This document shows, piece after piece, positions 17,845 through 26,214 of a stretch of 64,000 bases of DNA. A program made the position numbers and the translations under genes. The DNA is from SAR202 cluster bacterium bin127 (GTDB lineage: Bacteria; Chloroflexota; Dehalococcoidia; Lucifugimonadales; Lucifugimonadaceae), in assembly GCA_002239045.1 (NCBI GenBank), contig MPNN01000004.1:62001-126000 (forward strand). The letters are read 5' to 3'. Numbering within the stretch: position 1 is the first letter of the stretch; every line of letters starts with the position of its first letter. A model generated the notes under the pieces. The model did no database searches and had not been told where the DNA came from. It worked only from the letters and a program-made list of their open reading frames with translations.

Positions 17845-18933
17845 ATGAACACCCAAGCCGCTGTCCTTCGAGCCCAACGACAACCTGTGTCTGTAGAGAT
17901 GCTTGAGATCGATCCACCTAATCGCGGCGAGGTTTTGCTCAAGATGGTCGGTGCAGGGGTCTGTCACTCCGACTACCACGCCGTCGACGGGCACACCAAG
18001 AACTTCGTGAGCCCGATGATCCTCGGACACGAAGGCGCCGGCACGGTTGCCGAAGTCGGCGACGGCGTCGACTGGTTGAAGCCCGGAGACAAGGTGATAC
18101 TGTCACTTGATTCGATGTGCGGACGCTGTCGTAACTGCACCGATGGGCATCCTTCGCTTTGCGAGACTAACTTCTCCTACGGTGCCTCGATGCCTGATGG
18201 GACCACGAGATTCCACAAGAACGGCGAACGCATTAACCATCGGACCCCGACCTTCACCGAGTACTCGATCGCGCTAGAAGACAAATGCGTTCTGGTTCCA
18301 GATGACACGAATCTTGAGGCCGCCTGTCTAATTTCATGCGGCATCATCACCGGCGTCGGGGCGGTTGTAAACCGCGCCAAGGTGCCCACCGGCTCGAGCA
18401 TGGCCGTCTTCGGATGTGGGGGAGTGGGCCTCAGCGTCGTCCAGGGAGGCAGACTCGCCAACGCCGCCCAAATCATCGCCGTCGACACCGTCGATTTCAA
18501 ACTGGAAAAGGCCGAAGAGATGGGCGCGACCCACTTCGTCAATGCATCGAAGGAAGATCCCGTCGCTCGTATCCACGAAATCACAGGCGGGGGCGCAGAT
18601 TACGCCTTTGAAGTCGTCGGTCTGCCCGCTATAGCGAAGCAAGCATTCAACTCGACCCGACCTCTCGGCACAACCGTTCTCGTTGGCGTCTTTCCCACTG
18701 GCGCGGAGATGGCGGTTGACGGATGGGAACTCCTTCGCGGTAGAACCATCCTCGGCAATTGGCACGGCGACGGGCGACCTCGCGTGGACTTCCTCTGGTT
18801 GCTCGAGATGGAAAAACAAGGCATTCTCAAACTCGACGAAATGATCACGCGATATCGGCCCCTCGGCGAGATCAACGAGGCGTTCGCCGACATGACCGCC
18901 GGCGAAGCGGCGCGGACCGTTTTAACGTTCTAA
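17845..18933 (+). CDS. Zn-dependent alcohol dehydrogenase (class III-like MDR)
   Basis: 362-residue medium-chain dehydrogenase/reductase. Catalytic Zn site: GVCHSDYH and LGHEGAG. Structural Zn site: CGRCRNCTDGHPSLC. NAD-binding loop: FGCGGVGLS, followed by AVDTVDFKLEKAEEMGA, whose Asp at the strand end indicates NAD rather than NADP. Overall organisation is like glutathione/mycothiol-dependent formaldehyde dehydrogenases and related alcohol dehydrogenases. Oxidises an alcohol or thiol adduct to an aldehyde or thioester; substrate unknown. Monocistronic by spacing. Confidence 0.9.
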   Translation: MNTQAAVLRAQRQPVSVEMLEIDPPNRGEVLLKMVGAGVCHSDYHAVDGHTKNFVSPMILGHEGAGTVAEVGDGVDWLKPGDKVILSLDSMCGRCRNCTDGHPSLCETNFSYGASMPDGTTRFHKNGERINHRTPTFTEYSIALEDKCVLVPDDTNLEAACLISCGIITGVGAVVNRAKVPTGSSMAVFGCGGVGLSVVQGGRLANAAQIIAVDTVDFKLEKAEEMGATHFVNASKEDPVARIHEITGGGADYAFEVVGLPAIAKQAFNSTRPLGTTVLVGVFPTGAEMAVDGWELLRGRTILGNWHGDGRPRVDFLWLLEMEKQGILKLDEMITRYRPLGEINEAFADMTAGEAARTVLTF

Positions 18934-19011
18934 ATGCATAGGTCGCGAAGCTAGCGTGACCGACATAGAATCACGGCATCCATAAACCTAAATCCGAACC
19001 CTCCCAACGCC

Positions 19012-19818
19012 ATGGCAATATTCGACCGGATCGGTTACGACGCTGGTTCAACCCGACTCGAAGACGCTCTAGATTTCGCCGAGCAATACGGTTTCTATTA
19101 CGTTGACTTCAACGCTGATACGGGTCCAAACCATATGGATACATGGTCACCTGATCGCATAGCCGCGCTCCGTGACCGATGCGAAACCACAGGCATCAGC
19201 ATCGGACTTCATACGCTGAGCGCTGTCAACGTCGCAGAGTACTCCCCGTACGTCTCAAGGGGCGTCGAGAACTACATGCGCGCATCGATTGATCTCGCGA
19301 ATCGTCTCGGGTGTAAATGGACGATCGTCCACGCCGGCTATCACTTCACCTCCGATCCCGAAACTCGGATGGACGCAGCCATCGCGAGACTTGACCGAGC
19401 TGCAAACTACGCCGCCGACACGGGCCAGCGAATCCTGCTCGAAAATCACAACGCCGAACCGGAACACGCCGAGATCAAATACCTCGCACACACCGTGGAG
19501 GAATGCCAAAAGATCTTCGACGCAATCCCACCAAGCAGACTTGGTTGGGCATTCACCGTCAACCATGCGCACCTTGTCCCCGAAGGCATCGACGGATTTA
19601 TCGATGCATTCGGAATCGATTACCTCGGAGAGGTGCGCCTTGCCGACAACACCGGCGAATACGAAATCCACATGATCCCCGGCGAAGGCAACATCGACTT
19701 TAAGTCCTGCCTCAACCGCCTTGAAAGTAGCGGTTACCGCGGGCACTACTCAATGGCGTACGGAACGCCAGATGAAAAGATCGCTTCACGCGAGCACTTG
19801 GCGACTCTAGTCGATTAA
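19012..19818 (+). CDS. Sugar phosphate isomerase/epimerase-like TIM barrel
   Basis: 268 residues of the xylose-isomerase-like TIM barrel (AP_endonuc_2) family. Visible metal-site strands: FVEDAL-type start (LEDALDFAEQYGFYYVDF), WTIVHAGYH, ILLENHNAEPEH (Glu ligand), GWAFTVNHAHLV and HMIPGEGNIDF (Glu ligand). Many such proteins isomerise or epimerise sugars or keto acids in catabolic gene sets. It lies 12 bp before the gamma-glutamyltransferase gene and is probably cotranscribed. Exact reaction unknown. Confidence 0.8.
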   Translation: MAIFDRIGYDAGSTRLEDALDFAEQYGFYYVDFNADTGPNHMDTWSPDRIAALRDRCETTGISIGLHTLSAVNVAEYSPYVSRGVENYMRASIDLANRLGCKWTIVHAGYHFTSDPETRMDAAIARLDRAANYAADTGQRILLENHNAEPEHAEIKYLAHTVEECQKIFDAIPPSRLGWAFTVNHAHLVPEGIDGFIDAFGIDYLGEVRLADNTGEYEIHMIPGEGNIDFKSCLNRLESSGYRGHYSMAYGTPDEKIASREHLATLVD

Positions 19819-19830
19819 CGGAGAAAAAAC

Positions 19831-21489
19831 ATGGCTTTGGCAGCACAGACCGGCAGTACACCTCACGGCGACTCGACTCGACCACCCGCCACAGGCAGGC
19901 GCGGCATGGTGGCCTCCGCGTCCCAACACGCCACGATCGCCGGATTACTGACGCTCCAAGCCGGAGGCAACGCCGTAGACGCCGCGGTAGCAGTCGCCGC
20001 GGGCCTCAACGTCGCCGAACCATTCATGTCCGGGATGGGCGGAGTCGGCATCGGGCTGGTTTTCATGGCCGAAGATGGGGAAACTCGAACCATCAACTTC
20101 TCTGGTCACGCCCCGAACGATATCGATCCGTCAAGCATGACCCGTGACGACATGGAGTACGGCCCCCTCTCAACCCTCGTCCCCGGCAACATCGGTGGGT
20201 GGCTCACGATGCACGAGCGATTCGGCAAGCTCTCCCGTGCCCAAGTCTTCGAATACGCCATCGATCTCGCCGAAAACGGCTACCCGATGACACCGCTGGT
20301 CGCGACAACCATCGCCGACTCCCTCTCCAAGATCCAAGAACTCACGGAACCCGACGCTTCGCCCCCGCTCGAGTTCACTGCCATTGAAGCCGGCGCCTTG
20401 CTGCGCCAGCCGCAACTCGCCGAAAGCATGCGTCGAGTAGTCGACGGTGGTCTCGAAGAGTTTTACGACGGCAAACTAGGCGACGAGATGTGCGCCGGAA
20501 CCCAAGCACTCGGCGGCATCATCAACCGCGACGAACTCGCTGCCTATCGTCCCCGTTGGGAAGAACCGATTTCCACCACTTACCGCGATTATGAACTACG
20601 CGTCCCGAAACCCAACTCCTCAGCGTTCCAGATGCTCGAAACTCTGAACATCCTCGAAGGCTACGAATTAGAACCCGGATCCGTAACCACCCAGCACCTC
20701 CTGATCGAAGCCGTGCTGAAAGCCGCCGATGATCGCACCCGCTACTCCGGCGACCCCAAAGACGTAGACATCCCGCTTGACCGGTTGATCTCGAAAGAGT
20801 ACGCCGAAGAAATCAGGTCCGGCATCGCAATCGACAAGTTTTCGGGATTTCCGCCCGAACGATGGAATCGATCCGCTGTCGAAGCCTCATTGCCCGGTGT
20901 ATGGAACCCACCGTCCGCCGCGCAAGCGCCCATGACAACGCACTTCGCCACCGCCGACCAGTGGGGCAACGTCGTAACCATCACCCAGACCCTCGGCGGC
21001 GGATTCGGATCCTGCATCGCACCGAAAGGCACTGGGGTCTTCATCAACAACATGGGCAAATGGTTCGACCTCAACCAAGGTAGCCCGAACGACATCGGTG
21101 GCGGCCGAGCCGTCGATTTCGTCATCGCCCCGTCGCAGATATTCTCAGCCGACGACGCCACCTTCATCGCATCCATCGGCACACCCGGCAGCTACGGCAT
21201 CCTCCACACCACCATCCAGATGATCCACCAGTTCCTCGACTGCGGCCTCAACATCCAAGAAGCCATCGAAGCGCCCCGGTTCCGTTACTACGACATCGGC
21301 GCCCTCATGTTCGAATCTCGCTTCGAACCCGACCAACTCGCCGCCCTCGGCAACATGGGCCACACCTACGACCTACTACCCCCCTACACCAACGCAGTAG
21401 GCGGCGCCCAAGCCATCCACCGCACATCGCACGGAACATACTTGGGCGCGGCGGATCCGCGGAGAGATGGGGTCGCGGTAGGGTATTGA
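19831..21489 (+). CDS. Gamma-glutamyltransferase/hydrolase
   Basis: 552-residue Ntn-hydrolase. The autoprocessing site is in PMTTHFATADQWGNVV, with the nucleophilic Thr at about residue 369, which becomes the N-terminus of the small subunit. Large-subunit signature AGGNAVDAAVAVA near residues 45-57 and the small-subunit GGGFGSC loop are present. It transfers or hydrolyses gamma-glutamyl groups from glutathione-like or other gamma-glutamyl compounds. I see no clear signal peptide, so it may be cytoplasmic, unlike the exported E. coli enzyme. Downstream partner of the TIM-barrel gene. Confidence 0.9.
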   Translation: MALAAQTGSTPHGDSTRPPATGRRGMVASASQHATIAGLLTLQAGGNAVDAAVAVAAGLNVAEPFMSGMGGVGIGLVFMAEDGETRTINFSGHAPNDIDPSSMTRDDMEYGPLSTLVPGNIGGWLTMHERFGKLSRAQVFEYAIDLAENGYPMTPLVATTIADSLSKIQELTEPDASPPLEFTAIEAGALLRQPQLAESMRRVVDGGLEEFYDGKLGDEMCAGTQALGGIINRDELAAYRPRWEEPISTTYRDYELRVPKPNSSAFQMLETLNILEGYELEPGSVTTQHLLIEAVLKAADDRTRYSGDPKDVDIPLDRLISKEYAEEIRSGIAIDKFSGFPPERWNRSAVEASLPGVWNPPSAAQAPMTTHFATADQWGNVVTITQTLGGGFGSCIAPKGTGVFINNMGKWFDLNQGSPNDIGGGRAVDFVIAPSQIFSADDATFIASIGTPGSYGILHTTIQMIHQFLDCGLNIQEAIEAPRFRYYDIGALMFESRFEPDQLAALGNMGHTYDLLPPYTNAVGGAQAIHRTSHGTYLGAADPRRDGVAVGY

Positions 21490-21702
21490 AGGGCGGCTAG
21501 ATAGGACGGATTGACCGCCGTTCTGCTGGCACCATCGTCGTTTCAGGCTGATCCCCCACGTCTCGATGACGTCGCATTGGCTTGGTCTGGTCGTGATTGC
21601 CGATCGATTGACTTGCGGTGCATGGAATTAAATCTCTGCCGTTGACTAGGATTGCGGGTAGTGCAGATGTGTTAGTATGTTTGTATCGTAAAAGGAACTT
21701 CC

Positions 21703-22455
21703 ATGGCATCGAATATCGAGTGGACAGACGAGACTTGGAACCCTGTGACAGGATGCACACGGGTGTCTCCGGGTTGTGACAACTGCTATATGTTTGCTCT
21801 CTATCCGCGGTTGCGAGGCATGTCGGTTCGAGGGTATGAAACTGATCCGAGCCAAGTCCGCCTGCTTCCCGAACGGCTCGAAGCTCCGTTCAAGTGGAAA
21901 AAACCTCGCACGGTGTTCGTCAACAGCATGTCGGACGTATTTCACCCCAGCGTTCCATACGAGTTCACATACGAGATGTTTCGTGTGATGGATGAAGCCT
22001 CTCGTTCTCGTGGTCACATTTTCCAGGTATTGACGAAACGCCCGGGTAGAGCAGTCGGTTGGTGGGAGAGGTTTTCTGAACGTTTCTCGCATCGATGGCC
22101 GCCGAACGTGTGGATCGGCACATCTGTCGAAAGCCAAAAATACGCTCCTCGAATAACGGTGTTGGAGAGAATTCCCGCGCCAGTCCGTTTCGTATCTGCC
22201 GAGCCATTGTTGGACGAAGTCGACTTGCACCAATGGCTGGAACGCGGTGCGCTTCATTGGGTGATCGTGGGTGGTGAAAGTGGCCGCGGCGCGCGGCCGA
22301 TGGAGTTGGATTGGGTGCGTCAATTGCGCGATCAATCGCTTAACACCGGAGTTGCGTTCTTCCTGAAGCAATTGGGCGGTTCTCGCGGTAAACGAGGCGG
22401 TGACGAGGCCAAGGTTGATGGTCAATTTTGGCACCAGATGCCAGTAGCGGTCTAG
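21703..22455 (+). CDS. DUF5131 (phage Gp37/Gp68) three-Cys-motif protein
   Basis: 250 residues. N-terminal NIEWTDETWNPVTGCTRVSP and Cys residues C18, C25 and C28 (C-x6-C-x2-C) are the hallmark of the Gp37/Gp68 family, found in phages and bacterial accessory islands. Further conserved-looking segments are FVNSMSDVFH, FQVLTKRPGR, WIGTSVESQ and WVIVGGESGRGARPM. The Cys triad suggests a metal or Fe-S site; activity is unproven. AAAGGA 6 nt before ATG. The next gene is its usual partner TcmP, 4 bp downstream. Confidence 0.85.
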   Translation: MASNIEWTDETWNPVTGCTRVSPGCDNCYMFALYPRLRGMSVRGYETDPSQVRLLPERLEAPFKWKKPRTVFVNSMSDVFHPSVPYEFTYEMFRVMDEASRSRGHIFQVLTKRPGRAVGWWERFSERFSHRWPPNVWIGTSVESQKYAPRITVLERIPAPVRFVSAEPLLDEVDLHQWLERGALHWVIVGGESGRGARPMELDWVRQLRDQSLNTGVAFFLKQLGGSRGKRGGDEAKVDGQFWHQMPVAV

Positions 22456-22459
22456 CGCA

Positions 22460-23317
22460 TTGACAATGCATTCGTTCGGCGGGCCTTGGACTCAAGAGAA
22501 GCTAGAGATACTACGGCGATATCTCGATGCGTACACTACGGCTTTGCGCAACCAACCATTCAGCCTGATATACGTCGACGCTTTCGCAGGCTCGGGTAGC
22601 TGGCGACCGCGCAAATCGGATTCCGAGGATCAAGCTGGCGAATATGACGATTTTGCGGAGATGCACCTTGGATCTTCAGCAATCGCGTTGGGAATCGACG
22701 ATCGGCGGTTCGACAAACTGGTATTCGTTGAGGAGAATCCGGAATACGTTGCGTCGCTGAGGTCGCTTCGTGAGGCCAACCAGCATCGCCATATCGAAAT
22801 CATCGATGAGGATGCAAATCAAGCATTGCCACGGATCTGCGAGCAACTCCGAGATTCGGATCGTGCTGTCGTGTTTTTGGATCCTTACGCTACGGAAACT
22901 TCGTGGTCGACGATCGAGAGAATTGCCGAAACTCAAAAGATCGATTGTTGGATCCTTTTCCCCTTGATGGCGATAACCCGCTTGCTCTCGGTCGACCAAG
23001 TTCCTGACGATTCATTGGCGCCAATCCTTGATCGAGTATTTGGAGGGCGCGAGCACTGGGAGGAGTTTTACTCGACTGCACCGCAACAGACATTCTGGAG
23101 CGAGGGATTGGCCCAACAACGCGAACGCGGGAGCCTGCAGATCGCCGACAAGTATCGCCAACGGCTCGAAACGATTTTCGCGCGCGTCGCGCCAACCAGA
23201 CGAGTTTTGAGGAATACTCGTAATTCCCAACTGTTCGATCTCTTTTTTGCCGCCAGCAACCCTGTGGGTGCACCGGTAGCGATTAGGATCGCAGATCACA
23301 TTCTCAGAAATTGGTGA
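22460..23317 (+). CDS. tcmP: Three-Cys-motif partner protein TcmP
   Basis: 285 residues. TcmP is named for its pairing with the DUF5131 three-Cys protein. Recognisable segments: GPWTQEKLEILRRYLDAY at the N-terminus, IYVDAFAGSGSW at residues 38-48 (a methyltransferase-like glycine loop), FVEENPEY and VFLDPYATETSW. The pattern suggests a Rossmann, class I methyltransferase-like fold, but no function is established. The start could be TTG 22460 or ATG 22466; neither has a good ribosome-binding site, consistent with coupling to the upstream stop at 22455. Confidence 0.8.
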   Translation: MTMHSFGGPWTQEKLEILRRYLDAYTTALRNQPFSLIYVDAFAGSGSWRPRKSDSEDQAGEYDDFAEMHLGSSAIALGIDDRRFDKLVFVEENPEYVASLRSLREANQHRHIEIIDEDANQALPRICEQLRDSDRAVVFLDPYATETSWSTIERIAETQKIDCWILFPLMAITRLLSVDQVPDDSLAPILDRVFGGREHWEEFYSTAPQQTFWSEGLAQQRERGSLQIADKYRQRLETIFARVAPTRRVLRNTRNSQLFDLFFAASNPVGAPVAIRIADHILRNW

Positions 23318-23326
23318 TCTGGACGT

Positions 23327-24517
23327 CTACCCCACGCCCACCACCTTCGCCGCCCCCCGCTCACGCGCCAGTTCCGCCAACCGCGCTCCGTTCACCGTCG
23401 CGATCGGAATCGCCCCCTCCCGATTGGCCTCTTCTAAGGCACCTCGTTGGAAATCCGAGGTGGTAATCATCAATCCGTGATCCCCGATGCGCATCCCGCC
23501 GCGCAGAAGTTGAACATCGCCACCGTGAATGTCGCGGCGCCAGTTCAACGCCTGAATCGAGAAATGCACATCCACAACGTCAGAGACGGACATGCTGGCG
23601 TGGATATCGAGTTCGCCGGGCCGCAAGCGGTTGATGACAACAACGTCGGTCATTCCGATGCTCGCCAAAAATACCACGGTGAAGCGCTCAAATCGCTGGT
23701 TGCTCAGGGTCCGTATGCTTCGCAGCAGCGCTTGATCGGCCTCGCTTACCTGACTCGGTAAGGCCTCCTCAGCGATGTTCCGCGCCAATCTTACCGGAGC
23801 AGCAACCGCTCGCGTCAATCCGCTCTGACGTTGCAGTGGCGACGGCTCAACGGACATAGACTCGGTCGACTTCGGACCATCTTCAGGCGACTGGTCGACG
23901 GTCGCCGTTGAGACTTCATCTTCCATCTCTTCTGGATCACGATCAGACAGGCCTGGTGCCGAGTGATATCTGAGCGCGTAAGTATTATTTCCGACCCGTA
24001 CGAAGGCCGAATCGCCGCCGTGTTGAAGCATGTCTTGGATAAGCTGAGTCCGAACCTCCGCCTCATCCTTCGACCTCGTGCCCTTCAAAACTCCTGCGGC
24101 GCGTAGCAACGTCGTCATCTCATCGACGCTCAACGGTCGCCTTGCGCGCTGCAACACCTCTTTGGTCGCGTCTTGGAGCGACCACATGGCGCCGACATTC
24201 GACCGCGCGATGGCAGTGGCGATGCTGATCGGGTTAATCGTTGATGCCGTAGTAGTAGCTATCGATGTCCCGGTCCGCAGAGTTCGATCGAGCATCGAGG
24301 GTAACGTGAACCGACCTGAGGGAGTTCGCACAATTCCTACGGCTTCGGCACCTTCTTCCGCAACGTGCTCGAGTTCGACCTTCACGGACTCGTCGTCGAT
24401 CGGTTCGTTGGCGTCGATCGGCAATCGAGACGATTTGATCTGACGCACGATCTCCGCCGGCGATAGCGGCTCGCCGGCCCGTCTCAAGACATCAAATGCG
24501 GCGTCGAGCATCCGCAA
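23327..24517 (-). CDS. Mrr-like protein with two winged-helix domains; catalytic Lys lost
   Basis: 396 residues. Two winged-helix/HARE-HTH-like domains (about 1-75 and 113-185; MRMLDAAFDVLRRAGEPLSP and WSLQDATKEVLQRARRPLSV) are followed by an acidic linker and a C-terminal Mrr-type PD-(D/E)xK domain (about 270-385: RFERFTVVFLASIGMTDVVV, ELDIHA, RGGMRIGDHGLMITTSDFQ). D304 is kept, but the usual QxK pair reads Q322-A-L324, so the catalytic Lys is missing and cleavage is doubtful. Convergent with tcmP by 9 bp, which places it in a small defence-like island. It may bind DNA without cutting it. Confidence 0.7.
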   Translation of the reverse strand: MRMLDAAFDVLRRAGEPLSPAEIVRQIKSSRLPIDANEPIDDESVKVELEHVAEEGAEAVGIVRTPSGRFTLPSMLDRTLRTGTSIATTTASTINPISIATAIARSNVGAMWSLQDATKEVLQRARRPLSVDEMTTLLRAAGVLKGTRSKDEAEVRTQLIQDMLQHGGDSAFVRVGNNTYALRYHSAPGLSDRDPEEMEDEVSTATVDQSPEDGPKSTESMSVEPSPLQRQSGLTRAVAAPVRLARNIAEEALPSQVSEADQALLRSIRTLSNQRFERFTVVFLASIGMTDVVVINRLRPGELDIHASMSVSDVVDVHFSIQALNWRRDIHGGDVQLLRGGMRIGDHGLMITTSDFQRGALEEANREGAIPIATVNGARLAELARERGAAKVVGVG

Positions 24518-24528
24518 CGGTTGGTCTC

Positions 24529-26130
24529 CTACACTGCTTCGCCTGCCAGCACCCCGGTTACGCGTTCGTGATCGACAGCCACGCGCCCATTGACAACGAC
24601 GAACGGTATACCCTCAGGGAACTGCTCAGGATCTTCGAATGTGGCTCTATCGGTAATACGTTCGGAGTCGAAGACTACGATGTCTGCAAATTTCCCGACC
24701 GCGATCTCACCGCGGTCCTTCAACCCAAAGCGCAACGCAGCATTCTGCGACAGTCGCTGAACCATCAATTCAAGCGGGATGTTGTGCCGCCGTCGTAACC
24801 GACCGATCATCCGCGGGAAACATCCATAGGCACGCGGGTGAACCATGCCGCCCGTTGGGATGGCGTCAGAACCGACCATGTAGTCGGGCCGCTGCATCAA
24901 TTCCATGATGTCCACCTCTACCTGTTGCCACACCCGCGTGCTGGCCGGAGGTGCACCGCGGAAACCACAGTTCAGGTCCTCCTCGAGCATCACCCGACAC
25001 ATCATCTCTTCGAGCGAAACACCCCATTGCTCTGCTACATCATTGAAAGACATCCCTTCGATGTCCTTGTTGGCCGCAGAGCCAATGCTCGACCACACGT
25101 TGCCCGACAATCCGCCGCGCGTACCGCTTCTGATACCGGCTATCACTTCTTCTCGGCTTTCACCGTCGGCAAGAAGCTTCAACATCGCCTCCGGGCCACC
25201 TTCGTGGAACCAGCCGGGGAAGAAAGACTGCGGGAAGCTAGACCCGACCGGGTAGGGATAGGTCTCCAGCGTCACATCAACACCATCGGCCTTGGCACGC
25301 TCCACCGGCTCCATCAGTGCATCGAGTTCGCCCGCCGAATCGGGCTGCGTGCGGTAGTGCTCAAGGTGAATCTGCGCGCCCGTCCGACGCCCGACCTCCA
25401 TCGCCTCTTCGACACCGCCACCCGCGAAACCGCGATCAGTGTTGTGATTGCGAAGGTGTATCGACAACGGACGCTCGTACTCCTTGACGACGTTCATGAT
25501 GTTGACGAGTTCGTCGGTGTCGGAGTACGAGTTCGGGTAATACGACAGCCCGGTCGCGAAGCCGCAAGCTCCCTGCTCAAAACTCTCGCGAATGATCCGT
25601 TCGGCGCGATCCCATGCGTCTCCCACCAGCGGCTCGTCCTTCATTCCTCCAATGGCCTCCAGCCGTACCGGGCCGTGACCGAGGAACATGGCAACGTTGC
25701 ACGAAGTCTTGTTGTGGTAGTTCGACATCGCCGTCGCATACGTCGACATGTCCAACTCTTCCGGCGCGTAACCCAAGATCCCGCTCAAGTAATGCATGTA
25801 CATCAGATAGTTGTCGTGCGAGAGCGGAGCCAGAGTCAGTCCGTCTGGCGCAATGATCTCGGTGGTCACACCTTGGCGGATTCCGCAAGCATGCTGACCA
25901 TCCCTTAACAACGCTGCATCGGCATGAGAATGCACATCAATAAAGCCCGGAGTCACGGCATGACCATTGGCATCGATCACGCGCGTCGCGCTGGCCGCGG
26001 ACAAGTCACCAACTGCCGACACCCGTTTGCCATCGATTCCAACATCAGCCCTCACCCCAGCTGCCCCGGTGCCGTCGTACACCGTACCGTTAATGATCAA
26101 CAGATCGAATTGCATCGCATTTCCGTCCAT
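24529..26130 (-). CDS. N-acyl-D-amino-acid deacylase (amidohydrolase family)
   Basis: 533-residue amidohydrolase of the D-aminoacylase/dihydroorotase-like group. N-terminal FDLLIINGTVYDGTGAAG, metal ligands H67-S-H69-A-D71 (FIDVHSHADAALL), then FLGHGPVR, IHLEHYRTQ and a late VGSDAIPTGG supplying further ligands. The C-terminal GEIAVGKFADIVVFD closes the beta-sandwich typical of the family. It removes acyl groups from N-acyl-D-amino acids, useful for recycling peptidoglycan-type or racemised organic matter. Downstream of the MTHFR-like gene on the same strand. Confidence 0.85.
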   Translation of the reverse strand: MDGNAMQFDLLIINGTVYDGTGAAGVRADVGIDGKRVSAVGDLSAASATRVIDANGHAVTPGFIDVHSHADAALLRDGQHACGIRQGVTTEIIAPDGLTLAPLSHDNYLMYMHYLSGILGYAPEELDMSTYATAMSNYHNKTSCNVAMFLGHGPVRLEAIGGMKDEPLVGDAWDRAERIIRESFEQGACGFATGLSYYPNSYSDTDELVNIMNVVKEYERPLSIHLRNHNTDRGFAGGGVEEAMEVGRRTGAQIHLEHYRTQPDSAGELDALMEPVERAKADGVDVTLETYPYPVGSSFPQSFFPGWFHEGGPEAMLKLLADGESREEVIAGIRSGTRGGLSGNVWSSIGSAANKDIEGMSFNDVAEQWGVSLEEMMCRVMLEEDLNCGFRGAPPASTRVWQQVEVDIMELMQRPDYMVGSDAIPTGGMVHPRAYGCFPRMIGRLRRRHNIPLELMVQRLSQNAALRFGLKDRGEIAVGKFADIVVFDSERITDRATFEDPEQFPEGIPFVVVNGRVAVDHERVTGVLAGEAV

Positions 26131-26214
26131 TCGTTATTTCTCTGCGCATCCATAGACTCGCAGAATATCGTAACTGGAGACTGTAACGGAGGATTTGAAG
26201 ACGGATGTCGAACG

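Noticed and set aside
24838..25908. 356-codon plus-strand open frame
   Set aside because: Antisense to the D-aminoacylase gene, His/Arg-rich composition typical of a reverse frame, no domain.
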